Part shown: positions 23,186 through 31,752 of the stretch, in pieces
How the letters are laid out: every line of letters begins with the position of its first letter
How positions within the stretch are numbered: position 1 is the stretch's first letter
Assembly: GCA_020633415.1 (NCBI GenBank)
Contig: JACKDQ010000001.1
Span: forward strand, 372,001 to 436,000
Source: Deltaproteobacteria bacterium
GTDB lineage: Bacteria > Myxococcota_A > Polyangia > GCA-2747355
DNA length: 64,000 nucleotides
Direction of reading: 5' to 3'
Notes under the pieces: generated by a model
What the model was told of the DNA's origin: nothing
Seen by the model: only the letters and a program-made list of their open reading frames with translations
The model's database searches: none
Position numbers and translations under genes: made by a program

Positions 23186-23779
23186 TTAACGCTGAGTAAA
23201 TAGCGGCGAGAGCAGTCGCTCTCGCGCGCGCCGAACCAAGTTGGCTACGGCGTGAGGATCGTGGACGCAGTAGAAACCGGGTTGGTAGCGTTGGCGGTCT
23301 TTGCCGGTGAAGGTCTGCCACAAGCGGTCGGCATAGCTGTCATCGGTTTGGAAGGTGATATGTCCATGGACATCGCCGACCATTCGCACCTGCGCGCCGA
23401 CGCAGCTGAGGATGTCGATCGAAAATACCAGCGCATGGTGGCGATTGCGCTGGATCGCGATCAATCGCTCGGTGGTCACGGCATAAACCATCCGTCGCGT
23501 GGTGCGCAGCGCCCAGATCGGCAGCAAGCCAAACAGCGCGATGCCGGTGGCGATAAACGTCAGCGCCGCCAATGAGCGGTCGAGCGAGACGGTTGCGTCG
23601 ACGCTGATCCGCATCGCGGTGGCTAGCCAAATGCAGCACAGTCCGAGGTACAGCCATTTAGAGAGCGCGCCAAAGGTCGCCCAGCGCCACACGCTTGGAT
23701 GGGTGGCGTAAAGCAAATGCTCTCGCGGCCGCAGAATCGGCGCGATGTTTTGGGCGAAGTCCTCAGTGCGTTTGATCAT
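23186..23779 (-). CDS. Membrane protein with bacterial PH domain
   Basis: 197 residues. Two helices at about residues 38-58 and 70-90 (LAALTFIATGIALFGLLPI) form a hairpin, followed by a bacterial PH-like domain: YAVTTERLIAIQRNR is the usual first strand pair in bPH2 proteins. The N-terminal line RPREHLLYATHPSVWRW is also characteristic. Such proteins are inner-membrane proteins of unknown task. The C-terminal 30 residues are basic and helical. Start ATG at 23779 has a modest ribosome site. Confidence 0.82.
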   Translation of the reverse strand: MIKRTEDFAQNIAPILRPREHLLYATHPSVWRWATFGALSKWLYLGLCCIWLATAMRISVDATVSLDRSLAALTFIATGIALFGLLPIWALRTTRRMVYAVTTERLIAIQRNRHHALVFSIDILSCVGAQVRMVGDVHGHITFQTDDSYADRLWQTFTGKDRQRYQPGFYCVHDPHAVANLVRRARERLLSPLFTQR

Positions 23780-24137
23780 CGATGCGTCCGGTTATGATCC
23801 GATCTGCTCAAAGAGCACGCTGCGTGCCAATGAAGGTGACGGTGGCGTTCTTGTAATATGCCGTGATTACTAGCGCTTGCTTGGCGGATGGCGGCTAGCG
23901 GGTTGTCCGGTACTGGCTGATCGGTTTGCCCTGGGTTTGCCTGGCCGGTGGTGGCTGCCGCCGCTAACCAATCGCAAATAAATCATTTTTTGGTTTAGCC
24001 CGCCAGTGGGCTGGCTCTGCGCTGCGCCTGCCGCGCCGAACGTGGTATACCGTTGCGGGTTGGCCTGGAAAAAGACTAGGGTTTCGCTCAATTGGTGTCT
24101 GCCCATAACGCTGGCACGTCGGAGAGCGTAAGAGCTG
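23780..24137. other. 358-bp divergent intergenic region
   Basis: Separates the PH-domain gene (minus) from the ECF sigma gene (plus). It includes a small hairpin AGCCCGCCAGTGGGCT at 23997-24012 next to an AT-rich stretch (23975-23996). ECF sigma factors often control their own promoter, but I could not identify a matching -35/-10 pair. No coding potential seen. Confidence 0.5.
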
Positions 24138-24761
24138 ATGAGAGAGCGCGAAGTCGACGAAGAAGCTTTGATGGCGGCCTACGCACAAGGCGATTTGGCG
24201 GCGTTCGAGCGGTTGTTTCGTTCGCTTGCACCTCGGGTGCACGCGTTTTTTGTCAGACGCTTCGGCAACGAGGCGATCGCAGACGACATGTTGCAGGTCA
24301 CGTTCATGAAACTCCACCGTGCGCGTGCTGACTATCGAGCGGGCTCTGCGGTTCGTCCGTGGGTGTTCACGATCGCCGCGCGTGTAGGGTTAGATGAGAT
24401 ACGGCGCCGCGGCCGTCGTCCCGAGGAAACCGACGACGAACGGGTCGACCGGGCGTATAGCGCCGAGGCGGTGCAGCGCGCCGTCGACGAGCGAGATCCG
24501 GTCGAGCAAGCTGATCTGCAGATGCGGGTTCGGGAAGCGCTCGAAGCGCTGCCCGAGTCTCAGCGAAGCGTGGTGCACTTGCACCGCTACGAGGGGCTGA
24601 CCTTCAAGGAGATCGGCGCGGTGCTCGGTCTGTCGGAGGGGGCGGTTAAGCTGCGCGCATTTCGCGCCTATGAGGCACTTCGCGACAATTTGGCGGCATT
24701 CGTGACGGACCAAGGGCTCGTTTCGGCGAGCACTGATTCGGTTAGCGCGGCAAAGGCATAG
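24138..24761 (+). CDS. ECF RNA polymerase sigma factor
   Basis: 207 residues. Region 2 at about residues 20-85 contains FERLFRSLAPRVHAFFVRR and VRPWVFTIAARVGLDEIRRR, for -10 recognition and core binding. Region 4 at about 130-185 (ALEALPESQRSVVHLH, TFKEIGAVLGLSEGAVKLR) is a helix-turn-helix for the -35 element. A charged linker joins them. The next gene, 63 bp downstream, encodes a six-helix membrane protein of the NrsF type, the expected anti-sigma factor. The pair probably answers an envelope or oxidative signal. Confidence 0.95.
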   Translation: MREREVDEEALMAAYAQGDLAAFERLFRSLAPRVHAFFVRRFGNEAIADDMLQVTFMKLHRARADYRAGSAVRPWVFTIAARVGLDEIRRRGRRPEETDDERVDRAYSAEAVQRAVDERDPVEQADLQMRVREALEALPESQRSVVHLHRYEGLTFKEIGAVLGLSEGAVKLRAFRAYEALRDNLAAFVTDQGLVSASTDSVSAAKA

Positions 24762-24824
24762 CGGCGCAGATGTCGCGATACGTAATCGGTCGGTACGACG
24801 TAACCCTTACAGTGGTCAATTAGG

Positions 24825-25565
24825 ATGGACGACTCGAAGCAACTCAGAGAATCGCTCGGTAGGGCCGAGGTGGCGTCGCTTGCCCAGGAGGCCGCGGTTT
24901 GCGCCGAGTTTGAGAAGGTCTGGGACTTGCTTGGTCGCGTCGCTGCGCCCAGCCCGCCGAGTGAGGCACTGCTCGCCCAGGTTGCGGCGGCCGTGCGTGG
25001 CGAACCGCTGCATCCGCTTCAGCCGCAGCAGCTCTCCCTGGGGCTCGTCGCAGTTCTGCCGGTGGTGTTGCTCGCCAGCTATTTGCTGGGCATCCCGTTG
25101 GTCAAGCATCACCCGGTGGGTTGGCTGCTGAGCGCGGCGATGCTTGCCGGCGCGCTCGGGGCAGCGACGCTTGCTTTGCGTTGGCCGATGGCCTCGCTGA
25201 TCACGACGCTGTTCGTCGGTGGCGTAGGCGCGCTGATCGGCTCTGATCCCCACCTCGCGGCCACGCCGATCGCAGGCTGCACGATCTGGGAGGCAGCGAT
25301 GGCTGTCGTTCCACTCGCCGTCACGGCGGTGTTGGTCCTCCGTCGCTCGGCGGTCGCCGCACGCGGGCCCTGGCCGCTAGCCGCGGCTGCTGCCGCAGGG
25401 GCGCTCGCCGGACAGGCGCTGATGCATGCGGCATGTCCAGCGCGCGACTACCTGCACCTTTTCGCCTTCCATGCGAGCGGTGTGATCATCGCGGCGCTGA
25501 TCGGTTTGGCGATCGGGGCGTTGCCGGCGCTGCGCGCGAGTTACGCCGCCGCGTCTTCCCGCTAG
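24825..25565 (+). CDS. NrsF-like membrane anti-sigma factor (DUF1109)
   Basis: 246 residues. A cytoplasmic N-terminus of about 75 residues precedes six hydrophobic helices (from LSLGLVAVLPVVLLASYLLG to IIAALIGLAIGALPALRA). The conserved late segment MHAACPARDYLHLFAFH has the Cys and His spacing of NrsF/DUF1109 anti-sigma factors, where a redox- or metal-sensitive cysteine pair controls release of the sigma factor. A second Cys lies in the loop ATPIAGCTIWEAA. The location directly after the ECF sigma gene supports the role. GTG/ATG alternatives are not needed: the ATG at 24825 follows AATTAGG. Confidence 0.82.
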   Translation: MDDSKQLRESLGRAEVASLAQEAAVCAEFEKVWDLLGRVAAPSPPSEALLAQVAAAVRGEPLHPLQPQQLSLGLVAVLPVVLLASYLLGIPLVKHHPVGWLLSAAMLAGALGAATLALRWPMASLITTLFVGGVGALIGSDPHLAATPIAGCTIWEAAMAVVPLAVTAVLVLRRSAVAARGPWPLAAAAAAGALAGQALMHAACPARDYLHLFAFHASGVIIAALIGLAIGALPALRASYAAASSR

Positions 25566-25658
25566 CCATTTTTGAATAGATAATCGCGTGTTGTTCGCCG
25601 CCCGCTTGAGTGGCTGAGCGTTATCGCCATATGCTCTCTCCGACCGACTAGGGGGGCG

Positions 25659-26288
25659 ATGGTGTATCGGAGTTTCCTTTTTGCGCTTGGAGCGCTGTTG
25701 TTTGTGGCCTGTGGTGCGCGCAGCCCGGTGCTCGATGCGCCTTGGCCGGCAAACGGTCTTGATGATGGGGCGGCTGCTATCGCTGGTCAGCTCGATGGCT
25801 TGCGCTGGGAGCTACCATGCCTTGGCTCAACCGAGTGGCCCGAAGTCTGCGCTTGCGCTGATTCGGCCGACGTTGCAACGCAGCTGCGCGGCAACCCCGA
25901 CCAGATCTATACAGTCACCGTTCGTTTGCGCGGCGTGGTTGAACAGAAAGCGTACATTCGGGGCGCGGCGACGGGCTATGTCTCGCGCGGCGGTTCGCCC
26001 GCCGACGACGACTGGAACGTTTACGCGCTGACCGTCGACGATCCACCGATGGTCTATTTCCTCAATCATGGGACGAGCCGGCTGTATTACACGACACGCT
26101 TGGACTATCAGCTGTCGTTGGAGATTCGTGGCGGCTCTGCGGTGCGTTTGCACGCCGAGTCTTTCGACTTGCGGCAGATCCGCAATCGCGACCCCAACGG
26201 TGAACCCCTGCGCGTGCCCGATGTGGCGCCACACCCGGGTGTCTACGACGGGCAGTTCTTGCAGATGGATGTGCTCGGCGTTCGCTGA
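25659..26288 (+). CDS. Lipoprotein of unknown function
   Basis: 209 residues, ATG at 25659 after GGGGGG. The lipobox LLFVAC gives Cys18. The mature protein has a pair of cysteines (CACADSADVA) and a beta-rich middle (YTVTVRLRGVVEQKAY, YALTVDDPPMVYFLN, YQLSLEIRGGSAVRLHAES) that looks like a carbohydrate-binding or jelly-roll sandwich. The end GVYDGQFLQMDVLGVR is also strand-like. No family identified. It stands between the sigma/anti-sigma pair and the GcvT-flavoprotein operon; a link to either is unproven. Confidence 0.75.
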   Translation: MVYRSFLFALGALLFVACGARSPVLDAPWPANGLDDGAAAIAGQLDGLRWELPCLGSTEWPEVCACADSADVATQLRGNPDQIYTVTVRLRGVVEQKAYIRGAATGYVSRGGSPADDDWNVYALTVDDPPMVYFLNHGTSRLYYTTRLDYQLSLEIRGGSAVRLHAESFDLRQIRNRDPNGEPLRVPDVAPHPGVYDGQFLQMDVLGVR

Positions 26289-26371
26289 GCGCCCTCGCTG
26301 AGCTGGCTTGCGCTCGCCTGACAGCCGCCGGCCGGCCTGACAACGATCGCAAAGTATGATAGACGCTGGCG

Positions 26372-27550
26372 GTGCTGCTGCCGACGCCTGTTCATTCGCG
26401 GACGTTTGCTGCCTGCCGGAGCTTTCGCTTCAAGGACTGGGGTGGCTATCTCGCTGTGGCCGCCTACGACCCCTCATCTGAGGTCGAGTACTATGCTGTT
26501 CGTCATGGTTGCGGTTTGTTTGATGTCAGTCCGCTGCGCAAGTACGACATCAGCGGCCCCGATGCCGGCGCATTTCTCTCGTACCTAACCGTTCGTGACG
26601 TGGCGAAGCTGGCGGTGGGACGGGTCAGCTATTTGTGTTGGTGCAACGACGACGGGCAGCTGATCGACGACGGGACGGTGACGCGGATCGACGCCGAGCA
26701 TTACCGACTGACCGCTACCCTGCCGGGTCTGCATTGGGTCGACGATCGCGCCTCGGGCTTCAACGTTACCGTCAGCGATGTCACCGATCGTTTGGTGGCG
26801 TTGGCGCTGCAAGGGCCACAAGCTCGCGGCCTGCTCGAGCAGCTCGGTGAGTTGAACAAGCTGCGCTTCTTTCGCAGTCGTGCGGTGCGGTTGGCTGGGC
26901 TCGATTGCTACCTAACGCGCACCGGGTACACCGGCGATCTGGGCTATGAGATTTGGGCTGACGCCGCCGATGGTCCAGCGCTTTGGGATGCGTTGCTCGC
27001 CGCGGGCGCCGCGTTTGGCTTGCGTCCAGCCGGTCTGGAGGCGCTCGATATCTGTCGAATCGAGGCCGGCTTTGTGCTCAACGGGATCGACTATCGCAGT
27101 GCGCTGCAGTGCCACACCGCCGCGCAGTCATCGACACCTTATGAGTGCGGTCTCGGTTGGGCGGTCGACTTGGAGCGCGAGCCATTCGTCGGCCAGGCGG
27201 CTTTGCGCAAGCGTCGTGGCGAGGAGCGGTTGTTCGGAGTCGTCGCTGATTGGCCGGCGATCGAGGCGCTGTTCCGTCTGCAGGGGCTGCCGCCGACAAT
27301 CCCGAGCGCTGCTTCGCGCGAAGGTGTGCCACTTTACGATGGCGACGGTTGCCAGATCGGCCGGGTTACCAGCCGCACCTGGTCGCCGCAGCTCAAACAA
27401 TACATCGGCATCGCTGCTGCACCGCAGGCCCATGCCGTGCCAGGGACGCGCTTACAGATGGAGTTCACCGTCGAATATCAGCGCAGACAGGTGCCGGTGA
27501 CCGTGACTGAGCTGCCGTTTTTTGATCCGCCGCGCAAGAGGAGCCGATGA
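26372..27550 (+). CDS. GcvT/YgfZ-family aminomethyltransferase-like protein
   Basis: 392 residues from a GTG at 26372; no clear ribosome site precedes it. The fold is that of the glycine-cleavage T protein: YDISGPDAGAFLSYLTVRDV, GVxxDDGTV-type strand (DGQLIDDGTVTRID), ALQGPQARGLLEQLG, RTGYTGDLGYEIWAD and GLEALDICRIEAGFVLNGID. These proteins bind tetrahydrofolate and move a one-carbon unit from an amine. Its stop overlaps the ATG of the following flavoprotein gene (ATGA). Fusions or pairings of GcvT-like domains with FAD amine oxidases are known (sarcosine and dimethylglycine dehydrogenases), so it may take formaldehyde-level carbon released by one of the two oxidases next door. No other glycine-cleavage genes are present. 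Confidence 0.9.
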   Translation: MLLPTPVHSRTFAACRSFRFKDWGGYLAVAAYDPSSEVEYYAVRHGCGLFDVSPLRKYDISGPDAGAFLSYLTVRDVAKLAVGRVSYLCWCNDDGQLIDDGTVTRIDAEHYRLTATLPGLHWVDDRASGFNVTVSDVTDRLVALALQGPQARGLLEQLGELNKLRFFRSRAVRLAGLDCYLTRTGYTGDLGYEIWADAADGPALWDALLAAGAAFGLRPAGLEALDICRIEAGFVLNGIDYRSALQCHTAAQSSTPYECGLGWAVDLEREPFVGQAALRKRRGEERLFGVVADWPAIEALFRLQGLPPTIPSAASREGVPLYDGDGCQIGRVTSRTWSPQLKQYIGIAAAPQAHAVPGTRLQMEFTVEYQRRQVPVTVTELPFFDPPRKRSR

Positions 27551-29139
27551 CCGCGACGACGCGATACGACGCGATCATCGTTGGCGGTGGGCACAACGGT
27601 CTGGTTTGTGCGGCCTATTTGGCTGGCGCGGGTCGCAAGGTGTTGTTGCTCGAACGACGGCATCTGCTTGGCGGTGCTGCGGTTACCGAGGAGCATCTCG
27701 CGGGGTTCAAGTATTCGGCCTGTTCGTATGTGGTCAGCTTGCTGCGACCAGAGATCATCCACGATTTGGAATTGGCCAAGCATGGACTATCGATCATCCC
27801 GCTGGCCTGTTCGTTCACGCCTGACCTTTCAGGGCCGGGTTTGGTCCGTTGGCCCGATTTCGCTCGCACCCATGATGAGATCTCCCGGCTTTCTCGCCGC
27901 GACGCCGATCGCTATCCCGAGTTCGGCAAAGCGATGGGCAAGATGGGTGATTTCATCCGACCGCTGTTGATGCAGCCGGCGCCCGATCCGACGCGCTTGC
28001 CGCGCCGTCTGGGTGAATCGCTGTCGCTGTTGCGACGGCTGCGCAAGCTCGGGCCGCGGGGACTCGCGCAATTTGTGCAGTTGATGACGCAAAGCGCTGT
28101 CGATCTGCTCGACCGTTGGTTCGAAAGCGACAGGCTCAAGGCGCCGATGGCTTGCAGCGGGATTATCGGCACCTTTCTCGGTGTGCGTTCGCCGACCACT
28201 GCATATGTGCTGCTGCACCACTATATGGGTGAGATCGATGGCGCTTATCGCGCGTGGGGGTTCGCTCGGGGAGGTACGGGCGCGATCAGCGAGGCGATCG
28301 CCAGCGCGGCGCGGGCCCGCGGCGCGGAAATCCTCTGCGAGGCCGCGGTGGAAAAGATCACGACCCGCCGGGGTAGCGCGCGAGGGGTGGTGCTCGAGGA
28401 CGGTCGTGAGTTTGAAGCGCGGGTGGTGATCTCGGCCTGCGATCCGCGTCGCACCTTCTTTTCGTTTGTCGGGCGCGATCAGCTCGACGATGATTTTGTC
28501 GCGCAGATCACCCGCTACCGCTATCGCGGCAGCTCGGGCAAGGTCAATTTGGCGCTCGATCGGTTGCCTGATTTCAGTTGTCGACCGGGTCGAGGATTGC
28601 ACCTGCAGGGGGACATCGCGATCGCCCCCAGTATCGATTATCTCGAGCGCGCCTACGACGAAGCCAAGCACGGTGCGTTTTCGCGTCGACCGTACATCAA
28701 CTTGGTGATCCCCTCGCTGACCGACCCGACGGTGGCGCCGCCCGGCAAACACGTGATGTCGGCCTTTGTGCAGTACGCGCCTTACCAGTTGGCTGAAGGT
28801 CCCGCGGCTTGGGATCAGCAGCGCGAGGCCTTTGGTGACACAGTTGTCGAAACGCTCGAAGAGTATTGCCCCGGTCTCAAGGATGCGATCTTGCATCGCC
28901 AGGTGTTGACGCCGCTCGATTTGGAGCGCGAGTACGGCCTGACCGAAGGCAACATCTTCCACGGTGAACTCAGCCTCGAACAGCTGCTATTCATGCGTCC
29001 GACAATGGGCTGGGCTCGCTACCAGACGCCGATCCAAAATCTATGGCTTTGCGCGAGTGGTGCACATCCGGGTGGCGGTCTGATGGGCGCGCCGGGGGCA
29101 TTATGCGCGCGTCGCCTGCTCGAGGAGCATTACTTGTGA
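27547..29139 (+). CDS. PYROXD2-like FAD-dependent oxidoreductase
   Basis: 530 residues. The N-terminal dinucleotide-binding loop IIVGGGHNGLVCAAYLAG and the line GGAAVTEEHLAGFKYSACSY match the phytoene-desaturase/PYROXD2 group of flavoproteins. Further shared segments are YVLLHHYMGEIDGAYRAWG, GGTGAISEAIASAARARG and the FAD-binding C-terminus LWLCASGAHPGGGLMGAPG. Human PYROXD2 is a mitochondrial protein of unclear reaction, and its bacterial relatives are also uncharacterised; removal of hydrogens from an unsaturated or amine-bearing substrate is expected. It overlaps the upstream GcvT-like gene and the downstream paralogue by 4 bp each. Confidence 0.92.
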   Translation: MTATTRYDAIIVGGGHNGLVCAAYLAGAGRKVLLLERRHLLGGAAVTEEHLAGFKYSACSYVVSLLRPEIIHDLELAKHGLSIIPLACSFTPDLSGPGLVRWPDFARTHDEISRLSRRDADRYPEFGKAMGKMGDFIRPLLMQPAPDPTRLPRRLGESLSLLRRLRKLGPRGLAQFVQLMTQSAVDLLDRWFESDRLKAPMACSGIIGTFLGVRSPTTAYVLLHHYMGEIDGAYRAWGFARGGTGAISEAIASAARARGAEILCEAAVEKITTRRGSARGVVLEDGREFEARVVISACDPRRTFFSFVGRDQLDDDFVAQITRYRYRGSSGKVNLALDRLPDFSCRPGRGLHLQGDIAIAPSIDYLERAYDEAKHGAFSRRPYINLVIPSLTDPTVAPPGKHVMSAFVQYAPYQLAEGPAAWDQQREAFGDTVVETLEEYCPGLKDAILHRQVLTPLDLEREYGLTEGNIFHGELSLEQLLFMRPTMGWARYQTPIQNLWLCASGAHPGGGLMGAPGALCARRLLEEHYL

Positions 29140-30620
29140 TCGACGTTGTGGTGATCGGCGCTGGAATCAACGGCCTAACGGCGGCAACAATGCTCGCTCG
29201 CGCTGGTTTGGCGGTTGAGGTGGTCGAGGCGCGGCCTGTACTCGGTGGGATGGCGGCGCGTGAGCCGATCGCTGATGGTTATCTCGCGCCTGTTGGCATC
29301 TACGAGACGACAGGCGTACGGCCTTGGATGCTCAACGCGGTCGGTATCGCGCTTTCGCCCGAGTTGCCGCGGCTGCACGGTAGTGGCGGTGTGGTGGTCG
29401 ACTTGGCTCAGCGACGCGTCGAGGGTGTCGACCCGACGGACGCGGCTGCCTTCGAAGACTTGGTCGAGCTCGTAACGCGCATCGGCCCGTTATTTTGGCG
29501 GCTGATGGATCACCCGCCGATCGATCCGGTCGCTTCCGGGTGGCGTTCGCTCTGGGCGGCAGCGCGAGTCGGCCTGTCGGCCCGCCGCCTCGGCTTTGAG
29601 GCATTGCGTGAGCTATTGCGCGCGGCGCCGATGCCGTTGGCGGATTTTCTCGATGAGCGGTTTGAAAGCAACGCGCTCAAAGGCCTTTTGGCCGCCGAAG
29701 CGCTCAAGTATCGTTTCGCCGGAGCAAAGTCTCCAACGACTGCGCTCGATTTGTTGGCAGCGCTGGTCTACCAGTCGGCGGGCATCGTTCCGGCGTGCCG
29801 CTTGCTAGAGCGCCTCGTCGCCGCGGCGAAGCATCACGAGCTGCGCGTGCGCTGCGGTGTTCGCGTGTCGTCGGTCAATTTTGATGGCTCGCGTGCCACG
29901 GGTGTCACGCTTAGCGATGGCATGCGAATTGAGGCGCGCTCCGTGCTGTCGACCGTCCATCCGCGTCAGACGCTCTGTGAATTGATTTCGCCGCGCTATT
30001 TGCCGGCTGCGTTGCGCGATGATCTGCGGGCTTGGCGAAGCCAGGGCAGCACAGCGCGCCTGGATCTGGTGCTCGCGCAACCACTGCGCGACAACGCTGG
30101 TCGCCCATTGTCGCGTTTCGCGCTGAGCGACAACTTGAGCGAGCTCGAGCGCGCCTATGATCAAGGGAAGCATCGCCAGTCGACGCTCGAGCAACTGGTG
30201 CTGACCGGGCAGCAGTTCGACCTGGACGGTGGTTTTGCCGATCGTGGCCACGACGCTCATGTTGTGTGCCTGACGGTGCAGCACGTGCCATCCGATCGCG
30301 TTGTTGACGAGAACGCGCTGCGGGCTGCCGTTCGTCAGCGCTTGAGTGCGATCGATGCAAACCTCGCACAACATCTGCGCGCCGAACGGTTCACCTCGGT
30401 TGCTGCCCTTGCGCAAGGCTTTGCGCTCGATGGTGGACAGTTCGAGCACGGCGAGCTCAGTCTCGATCAGCAATACTTCATGCGCCCTCAGATCCGTTGC
30501 GCGAGCTACCGCGCGCCGCTGCGCGGCCTGTACTTGGGTGGCAATGGCTCGCATCCAGGTCGCGGCTTTAATGGTGCAGCCGGCGCGCTCGCTGCCAACG
30601 CGATGCTCGCCGATCGTTGA
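29136..30620 (+). CDS. Second PYROXD2-like FAD-dependent oxidoreductase
   Basis: 494 residues from the GTG at 29136, which overlaps the previous stop (GTGA) and follows GAGGAG by about 8 bases. It is a diverged paralogue of the preceding protein: VVVIGAGINGLTAATMLARA at the start, FESNALKGLLAAEALKY in the middle, and LYLGGNGSHPGRGFNGAAG at the FAD-binding C-terminus. Identity between the two is clearly low in the substrate domain, so they may form a heterodimer or act in sequence. The pairing with a tetrahydrofolate-binding protein suggests oxidation of an N-methyl or related compound, which is inference only. Confidence 0.9.
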   Translation: MIDVVVIGAGINGLTAATMLARAGLAVEVVEARPVLGGMAAREPIADGYLAPVGIYETTGVRPWMLNAVGIALSPELPRLHGSGGVVVDLAQRRVEGVDPTDAAAFEDLVELVTRIGPLFWRLMDHPPIDPVASGWRSLWAAARVGLSARRLGFEALRELLRAAPMPLADFLDERFESNALKGLLAAEALKYRFAGAKSPTTALDLLAALVYQSAGIVPACRLLERLVAAAKHHELRVRCGVRVSSVNFDGSRATGVTLSDGMRIEARSVLSTVHPRQTLCELISPRYLPAALRDDLRAWRSQGSTARLDLVLAQPLRDNAGRPLSRFALSDNLSELERAYDQGKHRQSTLEQLVLTGQQFDLDGGFADRGHDAHVVCLTVQHVPSDRVVDENALRAAVRQRLSAIDANLAQHLRAERFTSVAALAQGFALDGGQFEHGELSLDQQYFMRPQIRCASYRAPLRGLYLGGNGSHPGRGFNGAAGALAANAMLADR

Positions 30621-30726
30621 GTGGCGCGTCGGCATCGCAGACATTGGCGCGCACGATGGCCGACATGCAGCTCACCGTCGACGGCATGACGATCAAAGGC
30701 CGTACACCGCGCAGCACCACCGAATG

Positions 30727-30954
30727 CTATTCTCCGCCCAAAGTCCAAATGGCGCGCCCGCTTTTGAGTTGTCGTTTGTGGAGCTTGAATTCTTCGGCGC
30801 CCTCAGCCTCGGCGATGGCGCGTAGCTCCGCAATATCCTCGGCACTGCCGTCGCAAAAACCGATCGGGCGAGGGTTGTTTGGCGCGTTGAGCTGGACCTG
30901 CAATTCGCCGCGGTCCCAGCGGGTCTGTGCTTCGCTGTCGTAGGGGTAGATCAT
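30727..30954 (-). CDS. Small hypothetical protein
   Basis: 75 residues with balanced composition (LQVQLNAPNNPRPIGFCDGS, AEDIAELRAIAEAEGAEEFK) and an amphipathic helix followed by two short strands. This is unlike the Arg/Ser-rich shadow frames of the region, so I think it is real. No ribosome site is obvious upstream of the ATG at 30954 and no family is recognised. It is convergent with the second flavoprotein gene. Confidence 0.5.
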   Translation of the reverse strand: MIYPYDSEAQTRWDRGELQVQLNAPNNPRPIGFCDGSAEDIAELRAIAEAEGAEEFKLHKRQLKSGRAIWTLGGE

Positions 30955-31752
30955 CGTGGGGCACTATGGGTCACGCGGCCTCGGATCGCCAGTGCCTTCT
31001 GAAACGCGCTTACGGTTGTGCGCCGGTGGTCGGCGCTAACGCCACCTCGCCGGCCGATACGAAGCACGCGCTCGACGTCGTCGCTGAGGTCTACGTCACC
31101 GAGCGCGAGAGCGCGAAGGCTTCTTTGCCTGTCGCCAGGTCGAGGCCGACAACGGCGATGTCGAACGTGTTGGCCGGCCATGACGGCAGCGCCGCCTCTT
31201 CCTCGGCCCAGACGCTTGCTGCTCGCCTAGCGCTACCGGTGCTTTAGCCAAAAAGTGGCTTCAAACGCCTTATCCTTTTGCGCCTATTTGCCGTGATCAA
31301 GGATCACGCCGTCGCCGCCAAAATTCTGCGCCACCTCGGCCTGCCCACCGAGGTCGTCGACGCCGCAGCTCCTCGCGCTCCGCCCCAGCTCGATTTCGAC
31401 GACCCCTTCTGCAATTAGACCCTTGTACTCGGGTGTATCGTAGCTGCGCGCTGTCACTGTGTCCGCAGGCCTGTCTCCCGTCCCGCGGTCGTCGCCAGCA
31501 ACTGCTCTTGCACTACCTCTGTCGCTGGTTCCGCTCGCGTCGAATACTCGGCGCTTACCCGCAAACCAGGGTTCGTTCGTCTTACCCTTCTAGCGCGCTT
31601 TCTGGTGGGTTTTGCGCGAGTCAGTCGGCTAGCGCTGCGCGAATTGCTGTCGTCTCCGTTGGAGACCGGCCAGCCCAAAGACCGAGATAATTGCCCATCT
31701 GCGCGGCTCATGGGATCTTCGCATTACGGCGCTCAACCAGGGGAAGCTCAAC
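30955..31752. other. 798-bp stretch with gene remnants
   Basis: No intact gene is seen. It contains the transposase remnant at 31293-31418 and, on the minus strand between about 31240 and 31091, an open fragment reading WPANTFDIAVVGLDLATGK that looks coding but has no start. The segment 31430-31740 shows nothing recognisable. The mixture suggests a decayed insertion hotspot. Confidence 0.5.
31293..31418 (+). pseudogene. C-terminal remnant of an IS91-like transposase
   Basis: The frame ends ILRHLGLPTEVVDAAAPRAP followed by PQLDFDDPFCN and a stop at 31416-31418. The phrase ILxHLGLPTE and the proline-rich tail are typical of the end of IS91-type (Y2) transposases as I remember them. In-frame sequence extends back to about 31245 but the zinc-finger segment CPxCGG that normally precedes it is missing, and nothing upstream is open long enough to encode the rest. 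It is a dead fragment. Confidence 0.5.

Noticed and set aside
27829..28962. 377-codon minus-strand frame opposite the first PYROXD2-like gene
   Set aside because: Shadow of a well-supported flavoprotein gene; no motif or start signal.
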